A stretch of 64,000 nt of DNA. Origin: Chitinophagaceae bacterium UBA7600. GTDB taxonomy: Bacteria; Bacteroidota; Bacteroidia; Chitinophagales; Chitinophagaceae. Positions within the stretch are counted from its first letter, which is position 1; every line of letters starts with the position of its first letter. Shown here piece after piece: positions 24,261 through 33,298 of this stretch. Location of the stretch: the NCBI GenBank assembly GCA_002478885.1, contig DLKC01000027.1, forward strand, positions 133,632-197,631. Reading direction: 5' to 3'. The position numbers were made by a program, and so were the translations under genes. The notes beneath the pieces are model-generated. The model searched no databases and was not told the DNA's origin. It saw nothing but the letters and a program-made list of their open reading frames with translations.

Positions 24261-25802
24261 ATGGTTAATGAAAATAAAAAAGTAAGGGTGCGTTTCGCTC
24301 CATCGCCAACAGGAGGTTTGCATTTGGGTGGCGTAAGAACGGTATTATTCAATTATCTTTTTGCCAAACACCATGGCGGCGAATTTGTGTTGCGCATAGA
24401 AGATACTGACCAGTCAAGATTTGTGGCCGGCGCTGAGGAATATATTTTTGACTGTCTTAATTGGTGCGGACTTACCCCCGACGAAAGCCCTGTGCATGGC
24501 GGTGCATATGGCCCGTACCGCCAAAGTGAACGAAAAGAAAGCTATAGAAAATATGCAGAGCAACTTGTTGCAGATGGCTCCGCATACTATGCTTTTGATA
24601 CCCCCGCAGAACTTGAGGAAATGCGCAACCGGTTTAAAACTGCAGAAAGCCCTTCGCCACAATATAATTACATACTTCGTGAGCAAATGCGTAATTCACT
24701 TACCCTTGGTGAAGAAGAGGTGGCAAGGTTATTAAGCGAAGACGCGGCACATGTGATACGCATAAAAATGCCGACTGATGAAACAATCGTATTCACGGAT
24801 ATGATTCGCGGGGAAGTTGCGTTTCATTCTTCACAAACGGATGATAAAGTTTTGCTGAAAGCCGATGGAATGCCAACTTATCATCTTGCAGTTGTGGTTG
24901 ACGATTATCTGATGAAGATCACACATGCTTTTCGTGGCGAAGAATGGCTGCCAAGTGCACCCGTGCATATCCTGCTCTGGAAATATTTGTTTGGCCTTGA
25001 CCAGATGCCGCAATGGGCGCACCTTCCTTTGATCTTGAAGCCAGACGGTAATGGGAAGCTCAGTAAACGAGATGGAGATCGCATGGGTTTCCCTGTATTT
25101 GCTATGAATTGGACAGATCCGAAAACAACTGAAACTACTCAAGGCTTTAGAGAAAGAGGATTTTTACCTGAAGCATTTATAAATATGCTGGTTATGCTTG
25201 GCTGGAACGATGGAACCGAAAACGAAATTTTCACGCTGCAAAAATTGGTGGACAAATTTACCATGGAACGCGTTCATAAGGGCGGCGCAAGATTCGATTA
25301 TGAGAAAGCAAAATGGTTCAACCACGAATGGATAAAGCACCTACCGGCTTCGCATTACCAGCCCCGGGTTAGGCAATTACTCGAAGCAGAAGGTATTTCT
25401 GTACCGGACGACGGCCAATTGCAAAAAGTGTTAGAGCTGGTGAAAGACCGTTGCACGCTTTTACCTGATTTTGTGCAGCAGGCCGGATTCTTCTTTAAAA
25501 CCCCGACAAACATTGATACCGCTGCCATAAAGCCAAAATGGGACGAAAAGAAAAACCTGTTTTTTGGAGAAATGATGCTTGCTTTCGACCTAGCTCCTTC
25601 ATGGCAACATGAAGAATTAGAAAGAACTTTTAAAGAGCTCACCGCCGTACATGAAATAAAGCCGGGTGAACTGATGCTTCCTCTGCGCATCATGCTAGTG
25701 GGTGGCAAATTCGGCCCGGGTGTGTTCCATGTTGCCGAAGTATTAGGCAAAGAGGAAACCATTAAGCGGATAAAATTTACGCTGCAATTAGTCCAGGGTT
25801 AA
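24261..25802 (+). CDS. gltX: Glutamyl-tRNA synthetase
   Basis: The 513-residue class I synthetase charges tRNA-Glu. The HIGH-like motif is HLGG at 21-24 within FAPSPTGGLHLGGVRTVLFN, followed by FVLRIEDTDQSR. The KMSKS-like loop is KLSKRDGDR, with its first Lys at about residue 266. The C-terminal anticodon-binding helices include HKGGARFDYEKAKWFN and the conserved region near GKFGPGVFHVAEVLGKE. Length is typical for Bacteroidota. No partner gene is close enough to form an operon. Confidence 0.97.
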   Translation: MVNENKKVRVRFAPSPTGGLHLGGVRTVLFNYLFAKHHGGEFVLRIEDTDQSRFVAGAEEYIFDCLNWCGLTPDESPVHGGAYGPYRQSERKESYRKYAEQLVADGSAYYAFDTPAELEEMRNRFKTAESPSPQYNYILREQMRNSLTLGEEEVARLLSEDAAHVIRIKMPTDETIVFTDMIRGEVAFHSSQTDDKVLLKADGMPTYHLAVVVDDYLMKITHAFRGEEWLPSAPVHILLWKYLFGLDQMPQWAHLPLILKPDGNGKLSKRDGDRMGFPVFAMNWTDPKTTETTQGFRERGFLPEAFINMLVMLGWNDGTENEIFTLQKLVDKFTMERVHKGGARFDYEKAKWFNHEWIKHLPASHYQPRVRQLLEAEGISVPDDGQLQKVLELVKDRCTLLPDFVQQAGFFFKTPTNIDTAAIKPKWDEKKNLFFGEMMLAFDLAPSWQHEELERTFKELTAVHEIKPGELMLPLRIMLVGGKFGPGVFHVAEVLGKEETIKRIKFTLQLVQG

Positions 25803-25812
25803 TATATTTTTT

Positions 25813-25856
25813 AAAAGCAGGTGTAGTGGCCAAACTTTTGCCAGCTTTTTTTTATC
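25813..25856 (+). terminator. Probable terminator after gltX
   Basis: A bulged hairpin (outer AAAAGC/GCTTTT, inner TGGC/GCCA) is followed by eight Ts, starting 11 bp after the stop. Confidence 0.45.
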
Positions 25857-25932
25857 TGTTTAAAACAAAAGCCTGCTGGTTATATAAATACCGCCCCTGC
25901 TTGGCTTTCGTGTTGTAACTTTCTAAAAAAAG

Positions 25933-27483
25933 ATGTCGAAAACCACCCGGCTTATTCTGCTGTTTGCTATCGTAAAACTGCTAATCCCATACCTGTTCAT
26001 TCATCCGATGTATGAACTGCACCGCGATGAATACCTTTACCTTTCCGAATCTGATCATCTTGCATGGGGATATATTGAGGCACCGCCATTGCTTTCTCTG
26101 CTGGGTTACATTAGTAGTCTTTTAGGTAAATCCATTGCGGTAGTGCGTTTCTGGTCGGCCTTTTTTGGCGCTCTAAACATCTATCTTATAGGCAGGCTTG
26201 TTCAAAAACTTGGTGGCGGCATGTATGCCTGCCTGCTTACCTGTCTTGGCTTTTTGCTTTCTGGGTATCTTCGGATGAATATTCTTTTTCAACCCAATTT
26301 CCTTGAGCTGTTTTTTTGGACACTCAATTCTTACCTGGTCGTGAGATTAATACAAACTGACTGCAAAAAATATCTTTACCTGCTTGGAATTTCTTTTGCT
26401 TTCAGCATTCTTTCAAAATATTCAGCAGCCTTTTATATTCTTTCGTCAATCGTCGCTTTCCTGCTAACGCCTTTACGAAAATGGTTTGCAAGCAAACAGC
26501 TTTACTATGCGTTACTCATTTGCTCATTAATTATCGCACCCAATATTATTTGGCAGATCAACCATAATTTTCCTGTAGCCACCCACATGAAATTGCTTAC
26601 CGAACAGCAATTGAGTTATTTGAGCAGGTCGCAATTTTTTGCCGATCAATTGATCATGACACTACCGTCTTTCTTTATTTGGGTGGCAGGGTTTATTTGC
26701 CTGGTTGCAACCAAAGCTGGACGAAAATATTTCGCGCTCATTATCATATACACAGGCATATTCACTTTCCTGGTTGTGTTCAAAGGCAAGAGTTACTACA
26801 CAATGGGCATTTATCCTCCATTGTATGCCTTTGGGGGCTACTATCTCGAAAAACTGACAAAACGCGTTACCCTTAGCAATAAAATCAAACGCCTTGTAAT
26901 GCCTTCAATCGTTGTACTGCTTGCCATACCAATGATACCAGTTGCATTGCCTTTCAACACCCCTGAAAAAATGGCCCCGGTTTACAAAGCACTTCAGCTT
27001 GATCATACTGGCTTACTCAATTGGGAAGACACCGTTGTTCATCCCATACCACAGGACTTTGCTGACATGCTCGGCTGGCGGCAATTAACGCAAAAAGTAA
27101 CAAATGTGTATACAAGGCTGCCCGACAGCGTAAAATCATCCACCATCATTTTCACCGATAATTATGGGGAGGCTTCTGCCGTTAATTTCTTCCGGGATAA
27201 AAAGGTTTTGCCCGAAGCTTTTTCTGATGATGCAACTTTTTTATTCTGGTTGCCAGAATCGATCTTCAGCAAACATGTATTGCTTGTAAATTTTAAGCCG
27301 CGGCCTACCGATGACTGGGTATTTGGTCATTTCAAATCCGTACAGTTAATGGATTCCATGACGCAGCCTTATGCAAGAGAAGAAGGCGTGAAAATATATT
27401 ATTATTCCAATGCTGACGACTCGCTGAAATATGCAGCGGAAAATGCAATCAGGCAGGAGAAAGCTTCCTTTAACATTCGCTGA
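25933..27483 (+). CDS. GT39/ArnT-like membrane glycosyltransferase
   Basis: The 516-residue protein has about ten to twelve hydrophobic helices in its first two thirds, then a soluble C-terminal domain. The first outer loop carries YELHRDEYLYLSESDHLAWGY, here quoted in two parts: YELHRDEYLY and LSESDHLAWGY. The acidic DE pair is the catalytic signature of PMT_2/ArnT-type transferases, which move sugars from polyprenyl-phosphate carriers to acceptors on the outer face of the inner membrane. Other blocks are YIEAPPLLSLLGY and FSILSKYSAAFYIL. Acceptor and sugar are unknown. The B12-binding gene follows after 36 bp but has its own promoter box. Confidence 0.87.
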   Translation: MSKTTRLILLFAIVKLLIPYLFIHPMYELHRDEYLYLSESDHLAWGYIEAPPLLSLLGYISSLLGKSIAVVRFWSAFFGALNIYLIGRLVQKLGGGMYACLLTCLGFLLSGYLRMNILFQPNFLELFFWTLNSYLVVRLIQTDCKKYLYLLGISFAFSILSKYSAAFYILSSIVAFLLTPLRKWFASKQLYYALLICSLIIAPNIIWQINHNFPVATHMKLLTEQQLSYLSRSQFFADQLIMTLPSFFIWVAGFICLVATKAGRKYFALIIIYTGIFTFLVVFKGKSYYTMGIYPPLYAFGGYYLEKLTKRVTLSNKIKRLVMPSIVVLLAIPMIPVALPFNTPEKMAPVYKALQLDHTGLLNWEDTVVHPIPQDFADMLGWRQLTQKVTNVYTRLPDSVKSSTIIFTDNYGEASAVNFFRDKKVLPEAFSDDATFLFWLPESIFSKHVLLVNFKPRPTDDWVFGHFKSVQLMDSMTQPYAREEGVKIYYYSNADDSLKYAAENAIRQEKASFNIR

Positions 27484-27499
27484 TTTTAAGGTAAATTTG
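27469..27499 (+). promoter_or_regulatory. Promoter of the B12-binding protein gene
   Basis: TTTA (27469-27472), 19 bp, TAAATTTG (27492-27499), ending 20 nt before the ATG. It overlaps the end of the upstream gene. Confidence 0.5.
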
Positions 27500-27519
27500 T
27501 ACTTATCAAAAACGTTTGC

Positions 27520-27939
27520 ATGAACACAACATTGCAAAGACCCATTAGAGTTTTAGTGGCCAAAGTTGGTCTCGATGGGCACGACCGGGGTGCAAAGGTT
27601 ATCGCATCGGCATTAAGAGACGCAGGTATGGAAGTAATTTATACAGGTCTTCGTCAAACGCCGGAAATGGTAGTAAACGCCGCCTTGCAGGAAGACGTAG
27701 ATGCTATCGGTGTAAGCATTCTCAGCGGCGCACACATGACTGTTTTTCCAAAACTCCTTCATATGATGAAAGAAAAAAATATGGACGATGTTTTGTTAAC
27801 AGGTGGTGGTATTATTCCAAACGATGATATGAAATCGTTGAACGAAATAGGTGTAGGTAAACTTTTTGCTCCAGGCACAGCTACGCACGAAATCGCTGAA
27901 TATATTGCCGGCTGGGTTAAGGAAAACAGGAGCTTTTAG
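27520..27939 (+). CDS. Cobalamin-binding subunit of an acyl-CoA mutase (methylmalonyl-CoA mutase C-terminal domain type)
   Basis: The 139-residue protein is a single B12-binding Rossmann-like domain. [20 protein letters not shown] has the DxHxxG motif (Asp19, His21, Gly24), in which His21 ligates cobalt. [18 protein letters not shown] (SxL motif) and [11 protein letters not shown] (GG motif) follow. In some bacteria and archaea this domain is a separate subunit that pairs with a catalytic TIM-barrel subunit to interconvert methylmalonyl- and succinyl-CoA. The large subunit, epimerase and MeaB-type GTPase are not in this window. Confidence 0.92.
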   Translation: MNTTLQRPIRVLVAKVGLDGHDRGAKVIASALRDAGMEVIYTGLRQTPEMVVNAALQEDVDAIGVSILSGAHMTVFPKLLHMMKEKNMDDVLLTGGGIIPNDDMKSLNEIGVGKLFAPGTATHEIAEYIAGWVKENRSF

Positions 27940-28053
27940 TTCGTCGTCAAAACAGCATTTCTTTTTTTGTTAAACAACTGCCCATCCTTTTCACAGTTGA
28001 ATGAGGAGTGATTTTTATTTATTTACCCAGCGCGACACCGCTGCTCAGCTTTG

Positions 28054-28186
28054 CTTGCGTCGCACACTTGTACTGCATATTACAAATCGGAAACACCCAG
28101 GCCAGAAGCAATAATTGCGGGGATAGCTTTTGGTCTTTTACGTTTTTGTTGAATTACGGACTAATTGTTCAATAGTGCGACGCAAG
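28054..28186. repeat. Inverted-repeat pair 4 (arms 28054-28073 and 28167-28186)
   Basis: CTTGCGTCGCACACTTGTAC faces GTTCAATAGTGCGACGCAAG, in a convergent gap. The right flank, AGACGATGCCACGAAG then AGCCGGC, matches the arms at 32048 and 36570. The left flank matches the flank at 5415. Confidence 0.87.
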
Positions 28187-28237
28187 AGACGATGCCACGA
28201 AGTGAAGGAGCCGGCGAACAAAATATTATAACAATGG

Positions 28238-29236
28238 TTATACAATTATTGCTTCAATTTTTTTGAATCCTTCGCCGGCGGGAAGCTGCTGCCACAGAAT
28301 TTCGTAAATCGCATCCGCTATGGGAAGTTGTGCCTGCAAATGCTGGTTGGTGTGATGAATGCTACGGCTTGCATTGTAACCTTCGGCAACCATGCTAAGT
28401 TCGAGTTGTGCGGCTTTTACGGAATAACCTTTTCCGATCATGTTTCCAAAAGTGCGATTACGGCTATACAATGAGTAGCAAGTAACCAACAGGTCGCCAA
28501 GATAGGCAGAAGCCGCATAATTAAGCCCTGTATGATCTTCATCAAGATGGGCCTTGCGGAGAAAGCGCACCATTTCATTTGCGCTGTTCGAGATATACAC
28601 GCTTAAGAAATTGTCTCCGTATTCCAACCCGTGAGCAATTCCGGCGCCGAGCGCATAAATATTTTTCATTACCGCCGCGAACTGTACACCCATGATATCA
28701 TGGTTTACGACAGTGTTCAGGTATTCATTTTTAAAACAGTAAGCGATTTCAGCAGCAGTTTGTTCATCGACGCCTGAAAAAGTGAGATATGATAATTTTT
28801 CAGCAGCAACCTCTTCTGCATGACACGGGCCTGTTACTGCAAAATAATCTTTCAACGCTACGTTAAAGTTTTTGTTGAGATAGTGATTCAACAACTCGTT
28901 GCTGCCGGGCAGCAAACCTTTGATCGCCGAAATAATTTTTTTGTTGGCAAATGAATCGCTGTTGAGTGTCGTCAACACATCGTGAATGTACGCACTGGGC
29001 ACTGCGATAATGAGTATTTCAGAATCTCCCACAACATAAGCGAGTGAAGAACTAACCTGCAAAAGATTCAGGTCGAAATGTGCATTGGTAAGATAGTGCG
29101 GGTTATGCCTGCGTTTTTGAATATAGCTGATACTTTCTTCACTGCGCATCCACCAGTTGATGTGATGATTGTTGTCTGTTAATATTTTGGCAAGTGCTGT
29201 CGCCCAGCTTCCGCTACCGATAATACCAAACTTCAT
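28238..29236 (-). CDS. gpsA: Glycerol-3-phosphate dehydrogenase [NAD(P)+]
   Basis: The 332-residue enzyme reduces dihydroxyacetone phosphate to sn-glycerol 3-phosphate for phospholipid synthesis. It begins MKFGIIGSGSWATALAKIL, the GxGxxA dinucleotide fold, and has FAVTGPCHAEEVA, the catalytic-Lys region VMKNIYALGAGIAHGL and a C-terminal substrate region (AEGYNASRSIH). The frame extends 25 codons further upstream, but ATG 29236 places the nucleotide-binding strand at the usual position and lies 21 nt from a TATGTTTG box. Confidence 0.96.
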   Translation of the reverse strand: MKFGIIGSGSWATALAKILTDNNHHINWWMRSEESISYIQKRRHNPHYLTNAHFDLNLLQVSSSLAYVVGDSEILIIAVPSAYIHDVLTTLNSDSFANKKIISAIKGLLPGSNELLNHYLNKNFNVALKDYFAVTGPCHAEEVAAEKLSYLTFSGVDEQTAAEIAYCFKNEYLNTVVNHDIMGVQFAAVMKNIYALGAGIAHGLEYGDNFLSVYISNSANEMVRFLRKAHLDEDHTGLNYAASAYLGDLLVTCYSLYSRNRTFGNMIGKGYSVKAAQLELSMVAEGYNASRSIHHTNQHLQAQLPIADAIYEILWQQLPAGEGFKKIEAIIV

Positions 29237-29257
29237 AGCAACAATTTTGTGAGGCAA

Positions 29258-29265
29258 CAAACATA
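29258..29265 (-). promoter_or_regulatory. -7 box for gpsA
   Basis: On the minus strand TATGTTTG ends 21 nt before the chosen ATG, with TTTC 20 bp upstream of the box. It supports the shorter start. Confidence 0.5.
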
Positions 29266-29357
29266 CGAAATAGCCTTTTAATCGGGAAACGTCAACGGAG
29301 GGGGAACGCATTTCGCTTATTCAAAAGCCAACAAGTGTGGCAGCAAGTAGCGGATCA

Positions 29358-30686
29358 TTATAAAATAAACAACGACAAGATATAAATAACAAAAAGAGAA
29401 ACCAGTGCCATAATAACCATAGCAGTAGTATACACCTTTAGCATGGCATTCATTGGTATGCCCGAAAATTTACTGATTACCCAAAAAAATGCATCATTGG
29501 CATGCGAAATCATCATAGAACCGGCACCCATAGACAATACACAAATTATTTTTCCTGTTTCAGATTCGAGCCCAAGTGGTGAGAGAAATGGTTGCACAAT
29601 AGACGCAGCAGTGATAATGGCAACAGTAGAAGAACCTTGTGCTGTTTTTAAAATACTGGTTATAAGGAACGGAAATAGAATGCCCATGCTTTGCAGCGCA
29701 GTGATGCCTGATAAATGATCACCCAATTTTGCGGCAGTCAATATAGCTCCAAATGCGCCGCCGGCAGCTATTATCACTAAAATACTTCCAGCCTTTTCCA
29801 CTGACTCACTTGACAGTAATCCCAGTACAGGCATTTTCCATCCTCTTTTACAATTTAGAGCAAGTAATATTCCAACGGACAACGCAATAACGGGTTCTCC
29901 GCTGGTGGTGATAATTTGAGTTATAAAATTTACGTTAGTACCCCCGATTAAAAATGATCGTGATGCTATAAGAATAACGGGTAAAATAACGGGTAAAAAC
30001 GCCTGAAACGGGGATGGATGCGCTGTCGCATCTTCTTCAATTATTAGTTCTTCATCCGATAAATAGGTAAATTCCTTTCCTTTGGTTGCTGCCCACCAAT
30101 GTGCGGCAAGCATTGCGGGGATTGCGACAATAATTCCATAAAGAATGAGCGCTCCGATGTCGGCGCCAATTGTGCTGGCTGCAGCAGCAGCACCGGGATG
30201 CGGCGGTATTAAGCAATGAACCGATGCCAAGCCTGTTGCAAGAGAAACGCTCATCACCACCGTTGGTATCCTGGTTTTCCTGATCAAAGATTTATTCAGC
30301 CCATTCAAAACAATATAACCTGAATCGCAAAACACGGGCAGGCCTACAATAAACCCTGTAAGGCTCATGGCAAGTGCTGCTTTTTTTTCCCCCACTTTTT
30401 TTAAAATAAATCCTGCCATCGCTTTTGTGCTGCCTGTATGTTCGAGCAAAACACCCAGCGTAGTTCCAAGCACAATAATAAAACCAAGAGATTTCATGAT
30501 ATTACCAAACCCGTCTTTCATTGTGCTAATGATACTATCAACAGGCATTTGTAGTATAAGTCCGGTAACAAAGCAGGCGAACATCAGCGCGAAAAATGCA
30601 TGAACCTTAAATTTCGTGGTAAGAAGAATGATGATAACAATACCAGCAAGTAAGCCAATCATTGTCTGCGTAAAAGAAGCGATCAT
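29358..30686 (-). CDS. GntP-family gluconate:H+ symporter
   Basis: The 442-residue polytopic permease shows the GntP pattern: MSLTGFIVGLPVFCDSGYIV, SLATGLASVHCLIPPHPGA, ITSILKTAQGSSTVAIITA and GAGSMMISHANDAFFWVISK. Family members import gluconate or related sugar acids with protons across the inner membrane. The frame extends to 30722, but those codons lie in a terminator hairpin, so ATG 30686 (MIASFTQTMIG) is used. No gluconate kinase or dehydratase is adjacent; a GMC/gluconate-dehydrogenase-like set lies 25 kb away. Confidence 0.92.
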   Translation of the reverse strand: MIASFTQTMIGLLAGIVIIILLTTKFKVHAFFALMFACFVTGLILQMPVDSIISTMKDGFGNIMKSLGFIIVLGTTLGVLLEHTGSTKAMAGFILKKVGEKKAALAMSLTGFIVGLPVFCDSGYIVLNGLNKSLIRKTRIPTVVMSVSLATGLASVHCLIPPHPGAAAAASTIGADIGALILYGIIVAIPAMLAAHWWAATKGKEFTYLSDEELIIEEDATAHPSPFQAFLPVILPVILIASRSFLIGGTNVNFITQIITTSGEPVIALSVGILLALNCKRGWKMPVLGLLSSESVEKAGSILVIIAAGGAFGAILTAAKLGDHLSGITALQSMGILFPFLITSILKTAQGSSTVAIITAASIVQPFLSPLGLESETGKIICVLSMGAGSMMISHANDAFFWVISKFSGIPMNAMLKVYTTAMVIMALVSLFVIYILSLFIL

Positions 30687-30708
30687 GCAAACAAGATAGT
30701 AAAATAAA

Positions 30709-30734
30709 TAATGCAGGCTCAAATGCCTGCATTA
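30709..30734 (-). terminator. Terminator between proA and the GntP gene
   Basis: A 10-bp perfect stem TAATGCAGGC/GCCTGCATTA with a 6-nt loop is followed on the minus strand by TTTATTTT, 24 bp after the proA stop. Confidence 0.7.
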
Positions 30735-30757
30735 ACAGTTGAATTTAAATGATGCGA

Positions 30758-32002
30758 CTATTTACGCACTTGCCCATTGCCCGTGATAACCCATTTTTCG
30801 GTAACAAGTTTTTCCAGCGCAAATGGTCCCCGCGCATGCAGTTTTTGCGTGGATATGCCAATTTCTGCCCCAAGGCCGAACTCTTCACCGTCGGTGAATC
30901 TTGTGGAGGCGTTTGCATAAACTGTTGCCGCGTCAACTTCTTTTAAAAAGCGTTTGCAATTGGCTTTGTTTTCCGATATTATCGCTTCCGAATGTTTGGT
31001 CGAGTACTTGCTTATGTGCAATAGGGCTTCATCAATATGCTTTACAATTTTTACGGCGCATTTCAGGCTTAAAAATTCGCGGCCAAAATCTTCAGGTTTT
31101 GCTTTTTGCAGGTGCGGGTAGTTCTTTAATAGCCTGTACGATTTACTATCAGCGAAAATCTCCACGCCATATTTTTCAAACTCGGGCTGAAGTTTACTTA
31201 GGAACGTCGGTGCAATATCTTCCTGCAAAAGAATTGTATCAATCGCGTTGCATACAGAAGGTCTTTGAACCTTTGCATTGACAGTAATGTTCACTGCATT
31301 TTGCACTTTTGCAGTCTTATCAACAAAAATATGGCAAACCCCGGCGCCAGTTTCTATTACAGGAACAAGACTGTTTTTGCGCACGTATTCGATGAGGCCT
31401 GCAGAACCGCGGGGAATGATTACATCAACATATTTTGTGGCCGAGAAAAGGTCGGCAACACTTTCCCTTTCAGAAGGCAACAACGTTATACAGTCGGGGT
31501 GAATATTATTTGCTTTCAGCACTTTTTTAATTAATGCAACCGAAGCAATATTGGTGTGTTCAGCCTCCTTGCTTCCTTTTAGCACCGCAGCGTTCATACT
31601 CCGCAAACACAACGCTGCAATATCAAAAGTTACATTTGGCCTTGATTCATACACGGCGCCAACAACACCCAGCGGCACGCTGATTTTTTCGAGTAGCAAT
31701 CCATTGTGCAATGTTTTCTTTTCCAGGATTTGTCCTGACGGGTTCGGAAGTTTTGCCACTTTCCTTACGCTTGCTGCAATGCTTCTAATACGTTGGCTAT
31801 TCAGCAGCAAGCGGTCTGTGCGCGGATCATCCGCGTCTTGTTTTGCTACATCTTTTTTGTTGGCCGCAATAATTTTTGAGGTATGTTTTTCCATCTCAGC
31901 TGCCAGCATCATGAGTGTTTTTTTCAGCTGGGCATCTGTTGCGTTGCGCAACGATACGGCAGCTTTATATGCTTTAGTAATTAATGCTTCTGTTGGTTTC
32001 AT
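30758..32002 (-). CDS. proA: Gamma-glutamyl phosphate reductase
   Basis: The 414-residue aldehyde-dehydrogenase-fold enzyme catalyses the second step of proline synthesis, NADPH-dependent reduction of gamma-glutamyl phosphate. Clear family blocks are PLGVVGAVYESRPNVTFDIA, NAAVLKGSKEAEHTN, VPVIETGAGVCHIFVD, QRPSVCNAIDTILL with the catalytic Cys, FTDGEEFGLGAEIGIST and ARGPFALEKLVTEKW. Length is normal. proB lies upstream on the same strand but is separated by a 217-bp gap filled with a repeat pair, so the two genes may be transcribed separately. Confidence 0.97.
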   Translation of the reverse strand: MKPTEALITKAYKAAVSLRNATDAQLKKTLMMLAAEMEKHTSKIIAANKKDVAKQDADDPRTDRLLLNSQRIRSIAASVRKVAKLPNPSGQILEKKTLHNGLLLEKISVPLGVVGAVYESRPNVTFDIAALCLRSMNAAVLKGSKEAEHTNIASVALIKKVLKANNIHPDCITLLPSERESVADLFSATKYVDVIIPRGSAGLIEYVRKNSLVPVIETGAGVCHIFVDKTAKVQNAVNITVNAKVQRPSVCNAIDTILLQEDIAPTFLSKLQPEFEKYGVEIFADSKSYRLLKNYPHLQKAKPEDFGREFLSLKCAVKIVKHIDEALLHISKYSTKHSEAIISENKANCKRFLKEVDAATVYANASTRFTDGEEFGLGAEIGISTQKLHARGPFALEKLVTEKWVITGNGQVRK

Positions 32003-32047
32003 GTTTTACTTTTTAGTTGCCGGCTTGTGATCTTTGTAGCATCGTCT

Positions 32048-32175
32048 CTTGCGTCGCACCCTTGTGCAATTGGTCCGGAAATCAACAAAGGCAGACAGTT
32101 ATTTCACAACGATAAATTGCTTTCGCGCTCCGGTCTCCCCGACCTGTATTCAGGAGTACAAGGGTGCGACGCAAC
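32048..32175. repeat. Inverted-repeat pair 5 (arms 32048-32067 and 32156-32175)
   Basis: CTTGCGTCGCACCCTTGTGC faces GTACAAGGGTGCGACGCAAC. Both carry the GGG variant, seen nowhere else in the window. It separates proB from proA in tandem orientation. Outer flanks are GCATCGTCT on the left and ATGCTTAATG...AAAGCCTGGC on the right. Confidence 0.92.
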
Positions 32176-32219
32176 GAATGCTTAATGTATGCACAAAAGC
32201 CTGGCTAAAAATTTTTCTA

Positions 32220-33254
32220 TTAAAATATCACGATATCATCCGCATGGGCTGCAAGCACATTTTTGTGCGCAATTTCCTGATGCATGTTTACCGCGTTAAG
32301 TCTCACTTTGGCAACGCCAATGATATGCTCGTCTTCGTTAATCAGCTGAACAACCTCACCTTCTGAAAAATTTCCTGTTATGTGTTTTACACCAACGGTC
32401 AATAAACTTTTGCGGTTGTTCAAGGCGCGCTCTGCGCCTTTATCGACCTGTATACTACCAATGGTAATGGAGCCACTTGCCAGCCATTTTTGCCGCGCTT
32501 TAAAATTTGCTTGTTTTGGAATGAAAGTAGTACCAGCGTTTCCATTCAACGCATCGTGAAATGGTTCAGCACCTTTTAATCCGGTAATAATCACTTTAAT
32601 ACCAAGTGATGTAGCGAGGTTGCTGAACGTGAGTTTTGATAGCATACCACCGAGGCCAAGGCTGCTTTTTTCTGTGGATACAAAACTGCGAATGCGGCTG
32701 TCTATTTTTTGAACAAGCGGAATGATCTTTTTCTCTGCATCCATAAAACCGCCCGCAGACGTGCAAATGAGAAGTGTTTCCGCATCGAAGCCGATTGCGA
32801 TGAGTGTGGCGAGTTCGTCATTATCAGAAAATTTTAATTCCACGTTGCTCACGAGATCATTTTCGTTTACAACAGGGAGAATGTCATTTTCCCAGAACGT
32901 TGTGAATGTTTCTTTAAGCTGCAGAAATTGTGTACGGTTTGAAAAATGATGACGTTCGCACAATGCCTGCGCAACTTTTATATTGTACGCTGAGAAATAT
33001 TTGTGATAAAGCTGTATGAGTATCGGGTTGCCAACGGCAGCTGCGGCCTTTCTTTCTATGATGCTGCCTTTGTAATCTTTTAAGGCAGATTTTCCGCTGC
33101 CAACGGCACCACTGGAGACAAGCACCACACGCCTTTCTTTGCTAAGCGCAGCGATCTCGGAAGAGATTTTTTTAATAACGATTTTATCAACCGTTCCACC
33201 AGGTTTGGTGATAACGGCTGAACCGAGTTTTATTACAAGCACAGGCTTTTGCAT
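32220..33254 (-). CDS. proB: Glutamate 5-kinase with PUA domain
   Basis: The 344-residue protein phosphorylates glutamate at the gamma-carboxylate, the first step of proline synthesis. The amino-acid-kinase domain shows VLVIKLGSAVITKPGG, RVVLVSSGAVGSGKSAL, LPVVNENDLVSNVELKFSDN and SLGLGGMLSKLTFSNLATS. A C-terminal PUA domain follows (KGAERALNNRKSLLTVGVKH; FSEGEVVQLINEDEHIIGVA). The PUA-containing form is common in bacteria. It lies 44 bp after the FAD/Fe-S dehydrogenase gene on the same strand and is probably co-transcribed with it. Confidence 0.96.
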   Translation of the reverse strand: MQKPVLVIKLGSAVITKPGGTVDKIVIKKISSEIAALSKERRVVLVSSGAVGSGKSALKDYKGSIIERKAAAAVGNPILIQLYHKYFSAYNIKVAQALCERHHFSNRTQFLQLKETFTTFWENDILPVVNENDLVSNVELKFSDNDELATLIAIGFDAETLLICTSAGGFMDAEKKIIPLVQKIDSRIRSFVSTEKSSLGLGGMLSKLTFSNLATSLGIKVIITGLKGAEPFHDALNGNAGTTFIPKQANFKARQKWLASGSITIGSIQVDKGAERALNNRKSLLTVGVKHITGNFSEGEVVQLINEDEHIIGVAKVRLNAVNMHQEIAHKNVLAAHADDIVIF

Positions 33255-33298
33255 ATTTCTTATTCTATTGGGCTGGTTATTTGCAGCGGCGATTGACT

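Noticed and set aside
24414..25762. Several antisense frames inside gltX and similar frames within other large genes
   Set aside because: They are shadows of strongly recognisable genes and show no independent protein-like features.
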